A stretch of 64,000 bases of DNA from assembly GCF_900292015.1 (NCBI RefSeq), contig NZ_LR130759.1, positions 1,488,001 through 1,552,000 on the forward strand, in the 5' to 3' direction. Positions within the stretch are counted from its first letter, which is position 1. The number at the start of each line of letters is the position of its first letter. This stretch comes from Mycobacterium basiliense (GTDB taxonomy: Bacteria > Actinomycetota > Actinomycetes > Mycobacteriales > Mycobacteriaceae). The position numbers and the translations under genes were made by a program. Shown here piece after piece: positions 19,806 to 29,008 of this stretch. The notes under the pieces were generated by a model. It searched no databases and had not been told where the DNA came from. It saw only the letters and a program-made list of their open reading frames with translations.

Positions 19806-21007
19806 AGCACCTTCTCGGCCCGCAATGCTTCGAGTTCCTCGGCGGCCTTGCCCAGCAGCCCGAGATACACATCGTCGTTGTGTTGTCCCGGGCGTGCCGG
19901 ACCGGCGTTGCGGATGCTGCCCGGGGATTCTGACAGCACCGGCACGATTCCCGGCCCCAGTACCGGCCGCTCGAATCGTTCGTCGAAGTGTTCGACCAGC
20001 ATGCGGCGCGCACGCAGTTGTGGATCGTCGACTACCTCTGCCACCGTGTTGATCGGCCCGGCTATCACGCCTGCGGCAGAAAGCGTTTCGATAATCTCGC
20101 TAGGCTTGCGTTGGGCGGCCCAGTCGCCGATGATCTTGTCGAGTTCATCTTGGTTGCGACCGCGAGCACCGTGGTTGGCGAAGCGGTCGTCGGTGGCCAA
20201 TTCCGGGCATCCCATCGCGTGGCACAGGCGGGCAAACACAGTGTCCTGGTTGGCCGCGATCACCACCCACGATCCGTCGGCGCTGCGGTAGATGTTGGAC
20301 GGCGCGATGCCCTCCAGCCTGGTGCCTGACGGCCCACGCACTATCCCGCCCACGTCATAGTCCGGAATGGTGGACTCCTGGACTGCCAAACAGGATTCGG
20401 TCAATGCGACATCGACCACCTGACCCTTGCCGGTGATGCTGCGGCGGTACAGCGCGGCCAGCGCACCCTGGGCGCCGAACATGCCCGCCAAGCTGTCACC
20501 CAAAGACAGCGCCAGCCGAGGTGGGGGTCCACCGGGGAAACCGTTGAGGTGACGCAGTCCGCTGGCCGCCTCGGCCACCGACGCGTAACCGGCCTTGTGG
20601 GCATCGGGTCCGGTCTGCCCGTAACCCGATACCCGAACCAGGATGATCCCGGAATTGCGGTCGGCCAGCACCTCATAACCCAGGTTCCACTTCTCCAGCG
20701 TTCCCGGGCGGAAGTTCTCCACCACGATGTCAGATTTCTCGACCAGCTCCAGGAACAACTCCCGGCCCCGCGGCCGGCGCAGGTCGAGTGTGATGGCGCG
20801 CTTGTTGCGCGCATGCACCGTCCAGAACACATGCTGCCCGTCCAGTTCGGCCTGCCCCCAGGTGCGCAATGGGTCCGGGGCTCCGGGCGGCTCCACCTTG
20901 ATTACGTCGGCGCCCATGTCGCCGAGCAGCCGGCCCGCGAACGGCCCGGCGATCAGGGTGCCGAGCTCGAGCACCCGGATACCGTCCAGCGGCCCGGTCC
21001 CGCTCAC
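19802..21007 (-). CDS. CaiB/BaiF family (class III) CoA-transferase
   Basis: The 401-residue protein matches the class III CoA-transferase pattern: LDGIRVLELGTLIAGPFAGRLLGD near the N-terminus with GADVIKVEPP, then RNKRAITLDLR, ENFRPGTLEKWNLGYE and GYGQTGPDAHKAGY. The catalytic aspartate of the family is probably that in SLGDSLAGMFGAQGAL. It transfers CoA between carboxylic acids and would activate the pathway substrate. It overlaps both neighbours by 4 bp, so it belongs to the operon. Confidence 0.92.
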   Translation of the reverse strand: MSGTGPLDGIRVLELGTLIAGPFAGRLLGDMGADVIKVEPPGAPDPLRTWGQAELDGQHVFWTVHARNKRAITLDLRRPRGRELFLELVEKSDIVVENFRPGTLEKWNLGYEVLADRNSGIILVRVSGYGQTGPDAHKAGYASVAEAASGLRHLNGFPGGPPPRLALSLGDSLAGMFGAQGALAALYRRSITGKGQVVDVALTESCLAVQESTIPDYDVGGIVRGPSGTRLEGIAPSNIYRSADGSWVVIAANQDTVFARLCHAMGCPELATDDRFANHGARGRNQDELDKIIGDWAAQRKPSEIIETLSAAGVIAGPINTVAEVVDDPQLRARRMLVEHFDERFERPVLGPGIVPVLSESPGSIRNAGPARPGQHNDDVYLGLLGKAAEELEALRAEKVL

Positions 21008-21681
21008 CCGGCGCTCGCGAAGTCATGGCGGATCAGCCAGTCGGTGACAATCTCGACGGCCTGACCCAGCTTGTCGCGTTGGTCGGGGCCCGCGTAATAG
21101 TGAGTAGCACCAGGTATTTCGTACATCTCCTTATCGGCGTGTCCGATGGCATCGAAGAGTCGTCGGGCATGGCTGGGTGTGCAGGCGTCATCGGCCAGAT
21201 TACCGATCACCAGCGCAGGAACAGCGAGGTCCTGCCCGCACGCCACGCCGTCGCCACGGGCGTCGTCGTAACTCCATTGCGACAACCAGCTGCGCAGCGT
21301 GCAGAACCGGGCCAACCCGACCGGGCTCATGTTCACCACGCGCGGATCACCCAGATAGCAGGTGCCCGGCGTGCGTTCGTTGGGGTCCACGCTCGGATCC
21401 AGCCAGCGTGGGTCGGCCATGGTGCCGTGTACGACGAAACAGAACTCATCCTGTGGGCGTCCCGCGCCCTGCAACTCGGCGAGCTTGTCTTTCACCCATG
21501 CGGTGATACGCCGGTTGCGGTCGATCTGCGCCTGCCGGTATCGGGTCAGGAACTGCGCGCTGTAGCGCGGTTGGTGTGCGACCGGGCGGCATCGGCGATC
21601 CACGCCCCGAACCGGTCCGCACCTGGGGATTTCGCTCCGACGCGGGCCGATGGCGGTAGCTGTCCTCTGAAACCATTCCAC
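21004..21681 (-). pseudogene. 5'-truncated alpha/beta-hydrolase
   Basis: The readable frame (225 residues) begins to look like protein only at about residue 38 (HQPRYSAQFLTRYRQAQIDR). From there it resembles the C-terminal half of a large mycobacterial alpha/beta-hydrolase, with the acidic residue in LVIGNLADDACTP and the catalytic-type histidine in PGATHYYAG. The nucleophile elbow and the N-terminal half are missing, and the first ~35 codons have low-complexity Arg/Pro content typical of noncoding frames. It still overlaps the CaiB gene by 4 bp, so it was probably the first gene of the operon. It could instead be a short functional relic. Confidence 0.6.
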
Positions 21682-21976
21682 GGAGCTACATTTCGCCCCC
21701 AGGTCAACGCCGCCGAGCCGCGGCTACGGCGGCGGCGTGCGGTGTGCAACCAACCCCGCAGCGCCCGGAACTTCGACGGCGCGCCCGCAAACTGCTGCGG
21801 CAGACGAAAATGCTCGTTTACGAAGTCAATGCGCACTTCTGAGAGCGGCGCTCGGACATTATCGCAGCGACATTCGAGCCAAAACGCCAACCTGATTCGG
21901 CGGAATCGACTAACGTTCCCGCCATCCACTTATAGGTTGCGGTCATTACTCGGTGCGGTTGAACGGGGTGGGTTAG

Positions 21977-23959
21977 GTGAACTTTGCGGTCCTGTCGCCA
22001 GAGGCGAATTCGGCTCGAATTCTTAGCGGTCCGGGACCGGGGCCGCTTCTGGCCGCGGCAGCGGCCTGGGATGGCATCGGAGATGAGTTGTCCTCGGCGG
22101 CCAACGCGTTCTCGTCGCTGACGTCGGAGCTCACCGGGGTGGCGTGGCAGGGCCCGTCGGCGTTGGCGATGGCCAATGTTGCCGCCTCGTATGTGGGGTG
22201 GCTGGGATCCGCGGCGTCCGGCGCGGCCGCGACCGCGCGTCAAGCCGCGACGTCGGCCGCAGTGTTCGAGGCCGCGCGCACGGCCACGGTTCCGCTGGAA
22301 ATGGTGGCGGCGAACCGGTCTGCGTTGATGTCGATGGTGGCGTCCAACATCTTTGGGCTCAACGCGCCGGCGATCGCGGCGATCGAGGCGCAGTACGAGC
22401 AGATGTGGGCACAGAATGTGGGCGCCATGTTTGGCTACCACGCCGGCGTCTCGGAGGCACTCTCGCAGCTCGCGCCATGGCAGGAAATGTTGTCGAGCGT
22501 GCCGCGGCAGGTGGCCGGGGCCCTGGAACGGACGTCGGCGGCCGCCGCGGCGGCGATCAGCCCCACCGCCGTGACAGCGGCGGATGCGGCGTTACCGGCG
22601 GCGGCAACCGACGTCACGTTGGTGATAGGTGGCAGCGGCTACCCGATACCTTCGCAAAGTTACGTCGAAAATGTCGTGAACAATTTCGTCACTCCCAATT
22701 TCCCCGCCTTTACTGTAAGCAACGCGATCTCCCTGTTTACCCCTGCCGAGTCGTATTGGATTACCGGTATTAAAACCATGACCGAGGACGCGTCGTGGGC
22801 GGAAGGCCTGACCATCCTGGACACCGCGATCAAGGAGCAATTGGCCGCCGGAAACAACGTTGTCGTTCAGGGCTACTCCCAGGGCGCTGGGATTGCATCG
22901 CTAGAAATGGAAAACCTCAAGGCGGCGGGTGTGTCGCCTAGCTCGGTAAGCTTTTCGTTGGTCGGTAATGCCATGAACCCCAACGGCGGCTTGTACGAGC
23001 GCTTCGCGGGTTTGGTTTCACCAAGTCTCGGCAAAACGTTTTGGGGCGCGACCCCGGATAATTACTATCCGACGGCGATGTACACCCTCGAATACGACGG
23101 TTTCGCCGACTTTCCCCAATACCCGCTCAATTTCGTGTCCGACCTCAACGCCATTATGGGCATCTACTACGTGCACACCCAGTATCCGACTCTCACCGCC
23201 GCGCAAGTCGCCACGGCTATCACCTTGCCGACGGAGGGATCAACGATGACCGACTACTACTTGATTCCGACCGAAAATCTGCCGCTGCTGGAGCCGTTGC
23301 GTGGGGTGCCGTTCATCGGGAACACCCTGGCGGACCTGGTCCAACCGAACCTGAAGGTGATCGTGAACCTGGGCTACGGCGACCCCAACTATGGCTATTC
23401 GACCGGACCGGCCAATGTGCCGACCCCGTTTGGTTTGTTCCCCGATGTCGACCCGGGCACGGTATTCGACGCGTTGGTTGCCGGCACTCAACAAGGCATT
23501 AACGATGCCGCCGCCGATATCAGTGCGTGGCAATTGCCGTCGGTGCCCGACATTTCGCTGTCGAGCATCTCGGACGCGCTTGGCTCAGATCCGTTGTCGG
23601 CACTTGGCGACGTGACCTTGCCGACGCTGTCGGTGTCATCGATCGAAAACGCCATTAAGGCGATCCAGACTGCGACAACCGACATCGCCAAAACCATCTC
23701 ATTCGATGCCAGTACGGCGTACGCAACCTTGCTACCCACCGCAGATGTCGTGAACGCGATGGTCACGACCCTCCCCGCCTACGATCTCAAGCTATTCCTG
23801 GACGGGATTCTGCAGGTGCTCAATGGTGATCCCGCCGGCTTCATTTATGCACTCGGCGCCCCGGTCGCCGCCAATGTGGCGCTGCTCACACTGCTGGCCG
23901 GCTTTAACCTTTATGCCTACTTGTATGCCTTCAACCAGATTGTGCCCGGCGTCATTTGA
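21977..23959 (+). CDS. PPE protein fused to a PE-PPE serine hydrolase domain
   Basis: The 660-residue protein opens with a PPE domain (MNFAVLSPEANSARIL, to about residue 180; the usual PPE motif reads SPE here). A PE-PPE alpha/beta hydrolase domain follows (about 210-440), with the nucleophile elbow VVQGYSQGAGIAS and candidate acid and base residues downstream. The C-terminal 150 residues are less conserved and end in a hydrophobic stretch (NVALLTLLAGFNLYAYLYAF). It is probably an ESX-5-type exported esterase or mycobacterial lipid-active enzyme. The start is a GTG. H37Rv has no equivalent at this position. There is no adjacent PE gene. Confidence 0.88.
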   Translation: MNFAVLSPEANSARILSGPGPGPLLAAAAAWDGIGDELSSAANAFSSLTSELTGVAWQGPSALAMANVAASYVGWLGSAASGAAATARQAATSAAVFEAARTATVPLEMVAANRSALMSMVASNIFGLNAPAIAAIEAQYEQMWAQNVGAMFGYHAGVSEALSQLAPWQEMLSSVPRQVAGALERTSAAAAAAISPTAVTAADAALPAAATDVTLVIGGSGYPIPSQSYVENVVNNFVTPNFPAFTVSNAISLFTPAESYWITGIKTMTEDASWAEGLTILDTAIKEQLAAGNNVVVQGYSQGAGIASLEMENLKAAGVSPSSVSFSLVGNAMNPNGGLYERFAGLVSPSLGKTFWGATPDNYYPTAMYTLEYDGFADFPQYPLNFVSDLNAIMGIYYVHTQYPTLTAAQVATAITLPTEGSTMTDYYLIPTENLPLLEPLRGVPFIGNTLADLVQPNLKVIVNLGYGDPNYGYSTGPANVPTPFGLFPDVDPGTVFDALVAGTQQGINDAAADISAWQLPSVPDISLSSISDALGSDPLSALGDVTLPTLSVSSIENAIKAIQTATTDIAKTISFDASTAYATLLPTADVVNAMVTTLPAYDLKLFLDGILQVLNGDPAGFIYALGAPVAANVALLTLLAGFNLYAYLYAFNQIVPGVI

Positions 23960-23976
23960 GCCGCTCGAGGTCGCGC

Positions 23977-24948
23977 CTAGTCCCGGACCCGCAAAACCAC
24001 CTTGCCCCGGGCGGAGCGATTCTCCAGCGATGCCACCGCGGCCGCCGCCCGCTGCAGCGGGTAGACCGCCGGTTTGGGTGGCGGTAGCTTGCCCGAACTC
24101 AGCAGCTCATTGAGGGCGGCCCATTGCTCGGCCAGCGCGCCCGGATGAGTTCCGGCCCAGGCACCCCAGCCGACGCCCACCACGTCAATGTTGTTCAGCA
24201 GCAGCCGGTTTACCTTGACCGTTGGTATCTCACCACCGGTGAAGCCAATGACCAGCAGTCGTCCGCCGGGGGCCAGTGAGCGCAGCGAATCGGTGAAGCG
24301 GTCACCGCCGACCGGGTCCACGACCACGTCAACGCCCCGACCGTTGGTGAGCTCCTTGACCGCGTCCTTGAAACCGTCGGCCAAGATCACGTCGGTGGCA
24401 CCGGCGGCCGTCGCGATCGTGCCTTTGTCCTCGGTGCTCACCACCGCAATCGTGCGAGCGGCCCCGAGCACGGGCGCCAGCCGCAGCGCCGACGTTCCGA
24501 TCCCACCGGCCGCGCCGTGCACCAGCACCGTCTCGCCGCGCTGTAGTCGGCCGCGGACGTTCAGGGCGAAATACACCGTAAGGTCGTTGAACAGCAATCC
24601 GGCCCCGGCTTCGAAGCTGACGTTGTCGGGCAGCTTGAATACCCGATCGGGGGAGAGCACCGCGACCTCGGCCATGCCGCCGGAAAGCATGGTCAGGCCA
24701 ACAACTCGGTCGCCGGCGCCCACGTGACAACCATCCGGTGCGGACCGAACCACCCCGGCGATCTCGGCTCCGAGGACGAAGGGGAGCTGCGGTCTGTACT
24801 GATAGAGGCCGCGGGTGAGTAGCGCATCGGGGAAGGCCACGCCGGCAGCGTGCACTTCGACGACCACCCCGTCGCCGGTGGGTTCGTCGATCTCGGCCAC
24901 CTCTACCGCGTCCGGACCATCGAGCCGAGTCACCCTTATCGCGCGCAT
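23977..24948 (-). CDS. fadB4: NADPH quinone oxidoreductase-type MDR protein FadB4
   Basis: This 323-residue medium-chain dehydrogenase/reductase is nearly identical in length and sequence to remembered M. tuberculosis FadB4 (Rv3141). The zinc-free quinone-oxidoreductase pattern is present: the catalytic-domain AGVAFPDALLTRGLYQ and the nucleotide fold VLVHGAAGGIGTSALRLA. The ATG at 24946-24948 (MRAIRVTRLDGPDAVEV) is chosen; a longer reading to 24975 is not supported. It follows the AcuI-like gene by 41 bp on the same strand. Confidence 0.92.
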   Translation of the reverse strand: MRAIRVTRLDGPDAVEVAEIDEPTGDGVVVEVHAAGVAFPDALLTRGLYQYRPQLPFVLGAEIAGVVRSAPDGCHVGAGDRVVGLTMLSGGMAEVAVLSPDRVFKLPDNVSFEAGAGLLFNDLTVYFALNVRGRLQRGETVLVHGAAGGIGTSALRLAPVLGAARTIAVVSTEDKGTIATAAGATDVILADGFKDAVKELTNGRGVDVVVDPVGGDRFTDSLRSLAPGGRLLVIGFTGGEIPTVKVNRLLLNNIDVVGVGWGAWAGTHPGALAEQWAALNELLSSGKLPPPKPAVYPLQRAAAAVASLENRSARGKVVLRVRD

Positions 24949-24989
24949 GCCACCTCCAATGCCGACGGTTGTCAAAGTCGCGCCTCAAT

Positions 24990-25988
24990 CTAGAACGCGC
25001 CGGCCACCCGCACTACAGCCCGGCCGGTGAATTCCCCTGCGCGCAGCTGATCGAGCACACCGACCACGTCTTTGATATCGACGTCGGTGGTGACTTCGGC
25101 CAGGTGAGGTGGTCGCAGCGCATCGCCGAGACGTGCCCACAGGTCTCGGCGGCGGTCGATAGGCATGAGCACCGAGTCCATCCCCAGCAACGCAACGCCG
25201 CGCAGGATGAACGGCATCACCGTGGTGTGTAGCGCGGCGCCACCAGTGAGGCCGCTGGCGGCCACGGCACCGCCGTAGTTGACGGCGCTGAGTAAGTCGG
25301 CCAGCGTCGCGCCGCCGACGCAGTCCACCCCCGCGGCCCAGCGTGATGCGGCCAATGGTCGCGCTTGCGCATCGGGATCCGCCGGCAAACGACCGATGAC
25401 CTCGGTGGCCCCTAACGATTTCAGCAGCTCGGCCGCCTGGGGTTTTCCGGTCGAGGCCACCACCTGGTAGCCGGCGGCTGCCAACAGGTCGACGCCGATC
25501 GAGCCGACGCCGCCGGATGCGCCAGTGACGACGACGGGTCCGGCGTCTGCAGCAATACCCCAGTCGACCAGCGCCTGAACGCTCATCGCCGCGGTGAAGC
25601 CGGCCGTCCCGATCGCCGCGCCCTCGTGCGGGCTCAAGGTGCCCAGGGCGACCACCTGTTCGGCCGGCAGCCGGGCGTACTCGGCGTAGCCGCCGTGGTG
25701 GCCGGTGCCGATCTGGTAGCCGTGGGCCAGGACCTTGTCGCCGACGGCGAATTCCGGTGACTGGGATTCGACGACTTCGCCGGTCAGATCGATGCCGGGC
25801 ACGACCGGGTATTTACGCACCACACCGCTTCCGGGCGTCAACGCCAACGCATCCTTGAAGTTGATGCTCGAGAAGAGCACACGGATCGTCACGTCGCCCG
25901 GTGGCAGGTCTGACGATGTCAGCGTCCGGATCGACGCGGTGATCTGATCCCCCTTCTGGTGCGCGACCAGCGCGTGAAACGTGTCCAT
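24990..25988 (-). CDS. YhdH/AcuI-like acryloyl-CoA or quinone reductase
   Basis: The 332-residue MDR protein has the YhdH/AcuI pattern: SSINFKDALALTPGSGVVRKYP, VPGIDLTGEV and the Rossmann loop VVVTGASGGVGSIGVDLLA. AcuI enzymes reduce acryloyl-CoA to propionyl-CoA with NADPH; related members reduce quinones. It stands directly upstream of fadB4, giving two MDR genes beside the fadE23/fadE24 pair. I do not recall an ortholog at this spot in H37Rv. Confidence 0.87.
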   Translation of the reverse strand: MDTFHALVAHQKGDQITASIRTLTSSDLPPGDVTIRVLFSSINFKDALALTPGSGVVRKYPVVPGIDLTGEVVESQSPEFAVGDKVLAHGYQIGTGHHGGYAEYARLPAEQVVALGTLSPHEGAAIGTAGFTAAMSVQALVDWGIAADAGPVVVTGASGGVGSIGVDLLAAAGYQVVASTGKPQAAELLKSLGATEVIGRLPADPDAQARPLAASRWAAGVDCVGGATLADLLSAVNYGGAVAASGLTGGAALHTTVMPFILRGVALLGMDSVLMPIDRRRDLWARLGDALRPPHLAEVTTDVDIKDVVGVLDQLRAGEFTGRAVVRVAGAF

Positions 25989-26287
25989 AGCGTCTTACGC
26001 TAACCTCACCGCGCGCGGCCGAACGCAGTCGCATGGCAAAGCGTGCTCGCCGAGCGTGCAGTTATTGCGCGCAAATCGGGGCTGGCGCGTGGCCCCGGGC
26101 GTTCGCGGTTCGGACGTCCGCGCCGATGCGGGGTAGGGTCTGCCGTCCGGCGGCGAATCGCTTTCCGGCCGGCGCGAGTGCGAACCGCCAGTCGGGGCCG
26201 TCCTCCGACACCGTGGCAGCGGCTAGGACTACCCGAGGATTTTCTCGCAGTTATACGACTGAAATTGGCGGACGGGCATCGATCCCG

Positions 26288-27490
26288 CTACTTGAGTTCG
26301 GCCGAGGACAGACCAAGTAGTCGACGTGCGACCACCAACTGCTGGATCTGTTGGGTGCCCTCGAAGATATCCAAAATCTTGGAATCGCGACCCCACTTCT
26401 CCAGCAGGGTCTGCTCGGAATAGCCTGTGGTGCCTGCCAATTCGACAACCTTGAGGGTGACATCGCTGGCCATCCGGCCGGCCTTGGCCTTGCTCATCGA
26501 CGCTTCTTTGGAGTTGGGGATGTTGTTGTCGGCCTGCCATGCCGCGCGCAGCGATAGCAGGTAGCTGGCCTCCCAGTCGGCTTCCATCCGCAGAAACTCG
26601 GCCGCGGCGGCGCTTTGCGCGTGTGCGGGTCTGTCATAGTCGATCTCGACGCCGGCGTCGGCCAGGATCTTGCGGATTTCCTCCAGGGCCGCGCGGCCGA
26701 TGCCGACGGCCATGGCAGCAACGATCGGACGGGTGTTGTCAAAGGTTTCCATGACCCCGGAAAAGCCTTTGCCTTCTTCGATTTCCGGGTTGCCCAACAA
26801 GTTGTCTTTGGGAATGCGTGCGTTGTCGAAGCGGATCACCGCGGTATCAGAACCCTTGATGCCGAGCTTGTACTCAAGCCGTTCGACGATGACGCCGGGA
26901 TGCTCGCGCGGCACGACGAACGACTTGATGGCCGCACGCCCCTTGGATTTGTCCAGCGTGGCCCACACCACGATGTGGGTAGCGCGTGAACCCGCGGTGA
27001 CGAAGATCTTCTCGCCGTTGATCACATACTCGTCGCCGTCGAGGGTCGCGGTGGTCGACACGGCCGCCGAGTCCGACCCGAAACCCGGTTCGGTGATCGC
27101 CATGGCCGCCCATACCTTGCCGAGGCGTTCCAGCTGTTCATCGGTGGCGACCGCGGAGATGGCGGCATTGCCCAGTCCCTGATAGGGAATGGTCAGCATC
27201 ATCGCGACATCGGCCCAGCTGGCCTCCAGCGTTTGCAGCAGGGCGGCCATGTTGGCACCGTTGTGGTTGTCCTTGATCTCCTCGGCGTCGCGGAGCGCAT
27301 CGGCCCCGGCGAAGCTGTAGGACTCAGATGCCGCCTCGAACAGCGTGATCAGGGTGTCGAGCTCGACCGGGTAGGCGTGCTCTTTCAGGTCGTACTTGCG
27401 GGCGATTGGCCGAACCAACTCGGCGACGCCCTGATGGGTCTTGGTGAGGACTGCCTGCAGTTTGTGCGGTAGTTCCAGATTGATTGCCAT
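26288..27490 (-). CDS. fadE23: Acyl-CoA dehydrogenase FadE23
   Basis: The 400-residue flavoprotein matches M. tuberculosis FadE23 (Rv3140) in length and sequence. The FAD/substrate middle domain is clear (MAITEPGFGSDSAAVSTTA, YVINGEKIFVTAG), and the C-terminus ends with DIFEGTQQIQQLVVARRLLG. FadE23 pairs with FadE24, probably as a heteromeric dehydrogenase, as is common for mycobacterial FadE neighbours. It follows fadE24 by 35 bp on the same strand. Confidence 0.94.
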   Translation of the reverse strand: MAINLELPHKLQAVLTKTHQGVAELVRPIARKYDLKEHAYPVELDTLITLFEAASESYSFAGADALRDAEEIKDNHNGANMAALLQTLEASWADVAMMLTIPYQGLGNAAISAVATDEQLERLGKVWAAMAITEPGFGSDSAAVSTTATLDGDEYVINGEKIFVTAGSRATHIVVWATLDKSKGRAAIKSFVVPREHPGVIVERLEYKLGIKGSDTAVIRFDNARIPKDNLLGNPEIEEGKGFSGVMETFDNTRPIVAAMAVGIGRAALEEIRKILADAGVEIDYDRPAHAQSAAAAEFLRMEADWEASYLLSLRAAWQADNNIPNSKEASMSKAKAGRMASDVTLKVVELAGTTGYSEQTLLEKWGRDSKILDIFEGTQQIQQLVVARRLLGLSSAELK

Positions 27491-27525
27491 GATTGATCTT
27501 TCGCTAGGGAAACCTGGGGGATGAG

Positions 27526-28929
27526 CTAGATGACAACCACGCCCTCGGCGACGCCGATGGCCCGCAGGTCGCGGTACCAGCGTTCAACCGGGTGCTCTTT
27601 GGTGAAACCGTGGCCGCCTAGCAGCTGGACGCCGTCCAGGCCGATTTGCATGCCCTTGTCCGAACCGAGCCGTTTGGCCAGCGCGGCTTCGCGGGTGAAC
27701 GGCAGGCCCTGTTCGGCGCGGGATGCGCCGCGCCAGGTGATCAGCCGCAGCCCGTCCAGCTCGATGGCGATATTGGCGCACATGAACGCCACGGCTTGCC
27801 GACGGGCGATCGGCTCGCCAAAGGCTTGGCGTTCCTTGACATATGGGACGACGTAGTCAAGGACCGCGTGCGAGGTGCCGACGGCCAACGCGGCCCATCC
27901 CAGCCGAGCCAGGGCGATGGCCTCCGAGTAGTCGGCGTCGGTGGCTTGGTCTTCGCCCAGCCGGGCGCTCAACGGGACCGCTACCCCGGACAGTTCGACC
28001 TGGCCCAACGCCGCGGCACGAATGCCCATACTCGGGTCCGCCTTGACGGTGAGTCCTTTGCTCGAGGACTCGACAATGAACAGCGCCGGCTTGCCGTCCA
28101 GCTGCGCGCCGACGATGAACAGTTCGGCATCGGCCGCCGCGGGCACCAGTGACTTCACGCCGTCGAGCCGGTAGCCCGATGGTGTGCGCACCGCAGTGGT
28201 CTTCAGTCGGGTCGGGTCGAACAGAGGCTGGGGTTCGGCGATGGCAACGCAGGCCTGGGGGACATGCTCGCCGGCGAACTCGTTGAGGTAGGTCGCCTGC
28301 TGACCCGCGCTGCCCCAGTAGGTTAGCGCGGATGCCGCCCCGCCTGGAGCCAGGATCGGCAGTGCCAGGCCCATGTCTCCGTACGCCAGTGCCTCGGCCA
28401 CCAGCACGTTGGTCACGCTGGAGCGATGTTCGGCGATGCCGTCGAACTGCTCGGGAATGTTGATGGCGGTGATGCCCAGTTCCGCAGCCTTGGCAATGAG
28501 ATCGGGCGGGTAGGTCACCGCTTCGTCGGCGTCGTGAGCGGCGGGACGCAGTATCTCAGCGGCAAATTCATCGACGGTGTCGACGATCATCTTCTGATCG
28601 TCGTCGGGCGTTAGGTCGAAGTAGTCGCGGCCGCTGGACTTGAGTCGGGCCGGGGCGCCGCGCAGGCTTTGCACCCGCTTGAACTGACGGGTGGTGGCGC
28701 CGGCGGTGGAGAACATGGTCTTCACCCCGTAGCGCAGGGTCCGGTTCAGCGGATCGCGCAGGTTGTATTTGTCGAGGAATTCCTGGCCGACGATCGGGGT
28801 CAGGAACGCGATAGCGAAGTCGATCCCGGTTCGCTTGTGCGGCTGCATTCCGATTGCGGTCTGGCGACCGCGTCGCGGGTTGCGCGCGCGGGATCGCTTG
28901 GCGGTAGCAGCAGGAAGGGTGTCGGTCAT
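27526..28929 (-). CDS. fadE24: Acyl-CoA dehydrogenase FadE24
   Basis: This 467-residue partner of FadE23 matches Rv3139. A basic N-terminal tail (about residues 10-30, many Arg/Lys) precedes the dehydrogenase fold, also seen in the tuberculosis protein. Middle-domain motifs include AIAEPQPLFDPTRLKTTAVR and YRLDGVKSLVPAA; the last residues are RDLRAIGVAEGVVVI. The ATG at 28927-28929 is chosen because it matches the ortholog N-terminus. A longer frame continues through the palindromic promoter region and is rejected. In M. tuberculosis this pair is induced by isoniazid. Confidence 0.93.
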   Translation of the reverse strand: MTDTLPAATAKRSRARNPRRGRQTAIGMQPHKRTGIDFAIAFLTPIVGQEFLDKYNLRDPLNRTLRYGVKTMFSTAGATTRQFKRVQSLRGAPARLKSSGRDYFDLTPDDDQKMIVDTVDEFAAEILRPAAHDADEAVTYPPDLIAKAAELGITAINIPEQFDGIAEHRSSVTNVLVAEALAYGDMGLALPILAPGGAASALTYWGSAGQQATYLNEFAGEHVPQACVAIAEPQPLFDPTRLKTTAVRTPSGYRLDGVKSLVPAAADAELFIVGAQLDGKPALFIVESSSKGLTVKADPSMGIRAAALGQVELSGVAVPLSARLGEDQATDADYSEAIALARLGWAALAVGTSHAVLDYVVPYVKERQAFGEPIARRQAVAFMCANIAIELDGLRLITWRGASRAEQGLPFTREAALAKRLGSDKGMQIGLDGVQLLGGHGFTKEHPVERWYRDLRAIGVAEGVVVI

Positions 28930-28965
28930 GTGCAGGCCTCTGTCGTTGGGGCGGTGCGACAACCG

Positions 28966-28987
28966 TATCTTACTCCGGAGTAAGATA
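28966..28987. promoter_or_regulatory. Perfect 22-bp palindromic operator upstream of fadE24
   Basis: TATCTTACTCC is followed immediately by its exact reverse complement, forming an uninterrupted 22-bp palindrome 36 bp upstream of the fadE24 start codon. The length and symmetry are typical of a TetR-family operator controlling lipid genes. No regulator gene lies next to it; the closest TetR gene in the window is about 10 kb away. The operator role is inference from symmetry and position. Confidence 0.75.
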
Positions 28988-29008
28988 GATAGGGTCGTGT
29001 TAGCTAAT

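Noticed and set aside
21546..21929. Minus-strand frame upstream of the truncated hydrolase as its missing N-terminus
   Set aside because: The sequence is Arg/Ala/Ser-rich without hydrolase motifs; a simple frameshift does not restore the N-terminal half.
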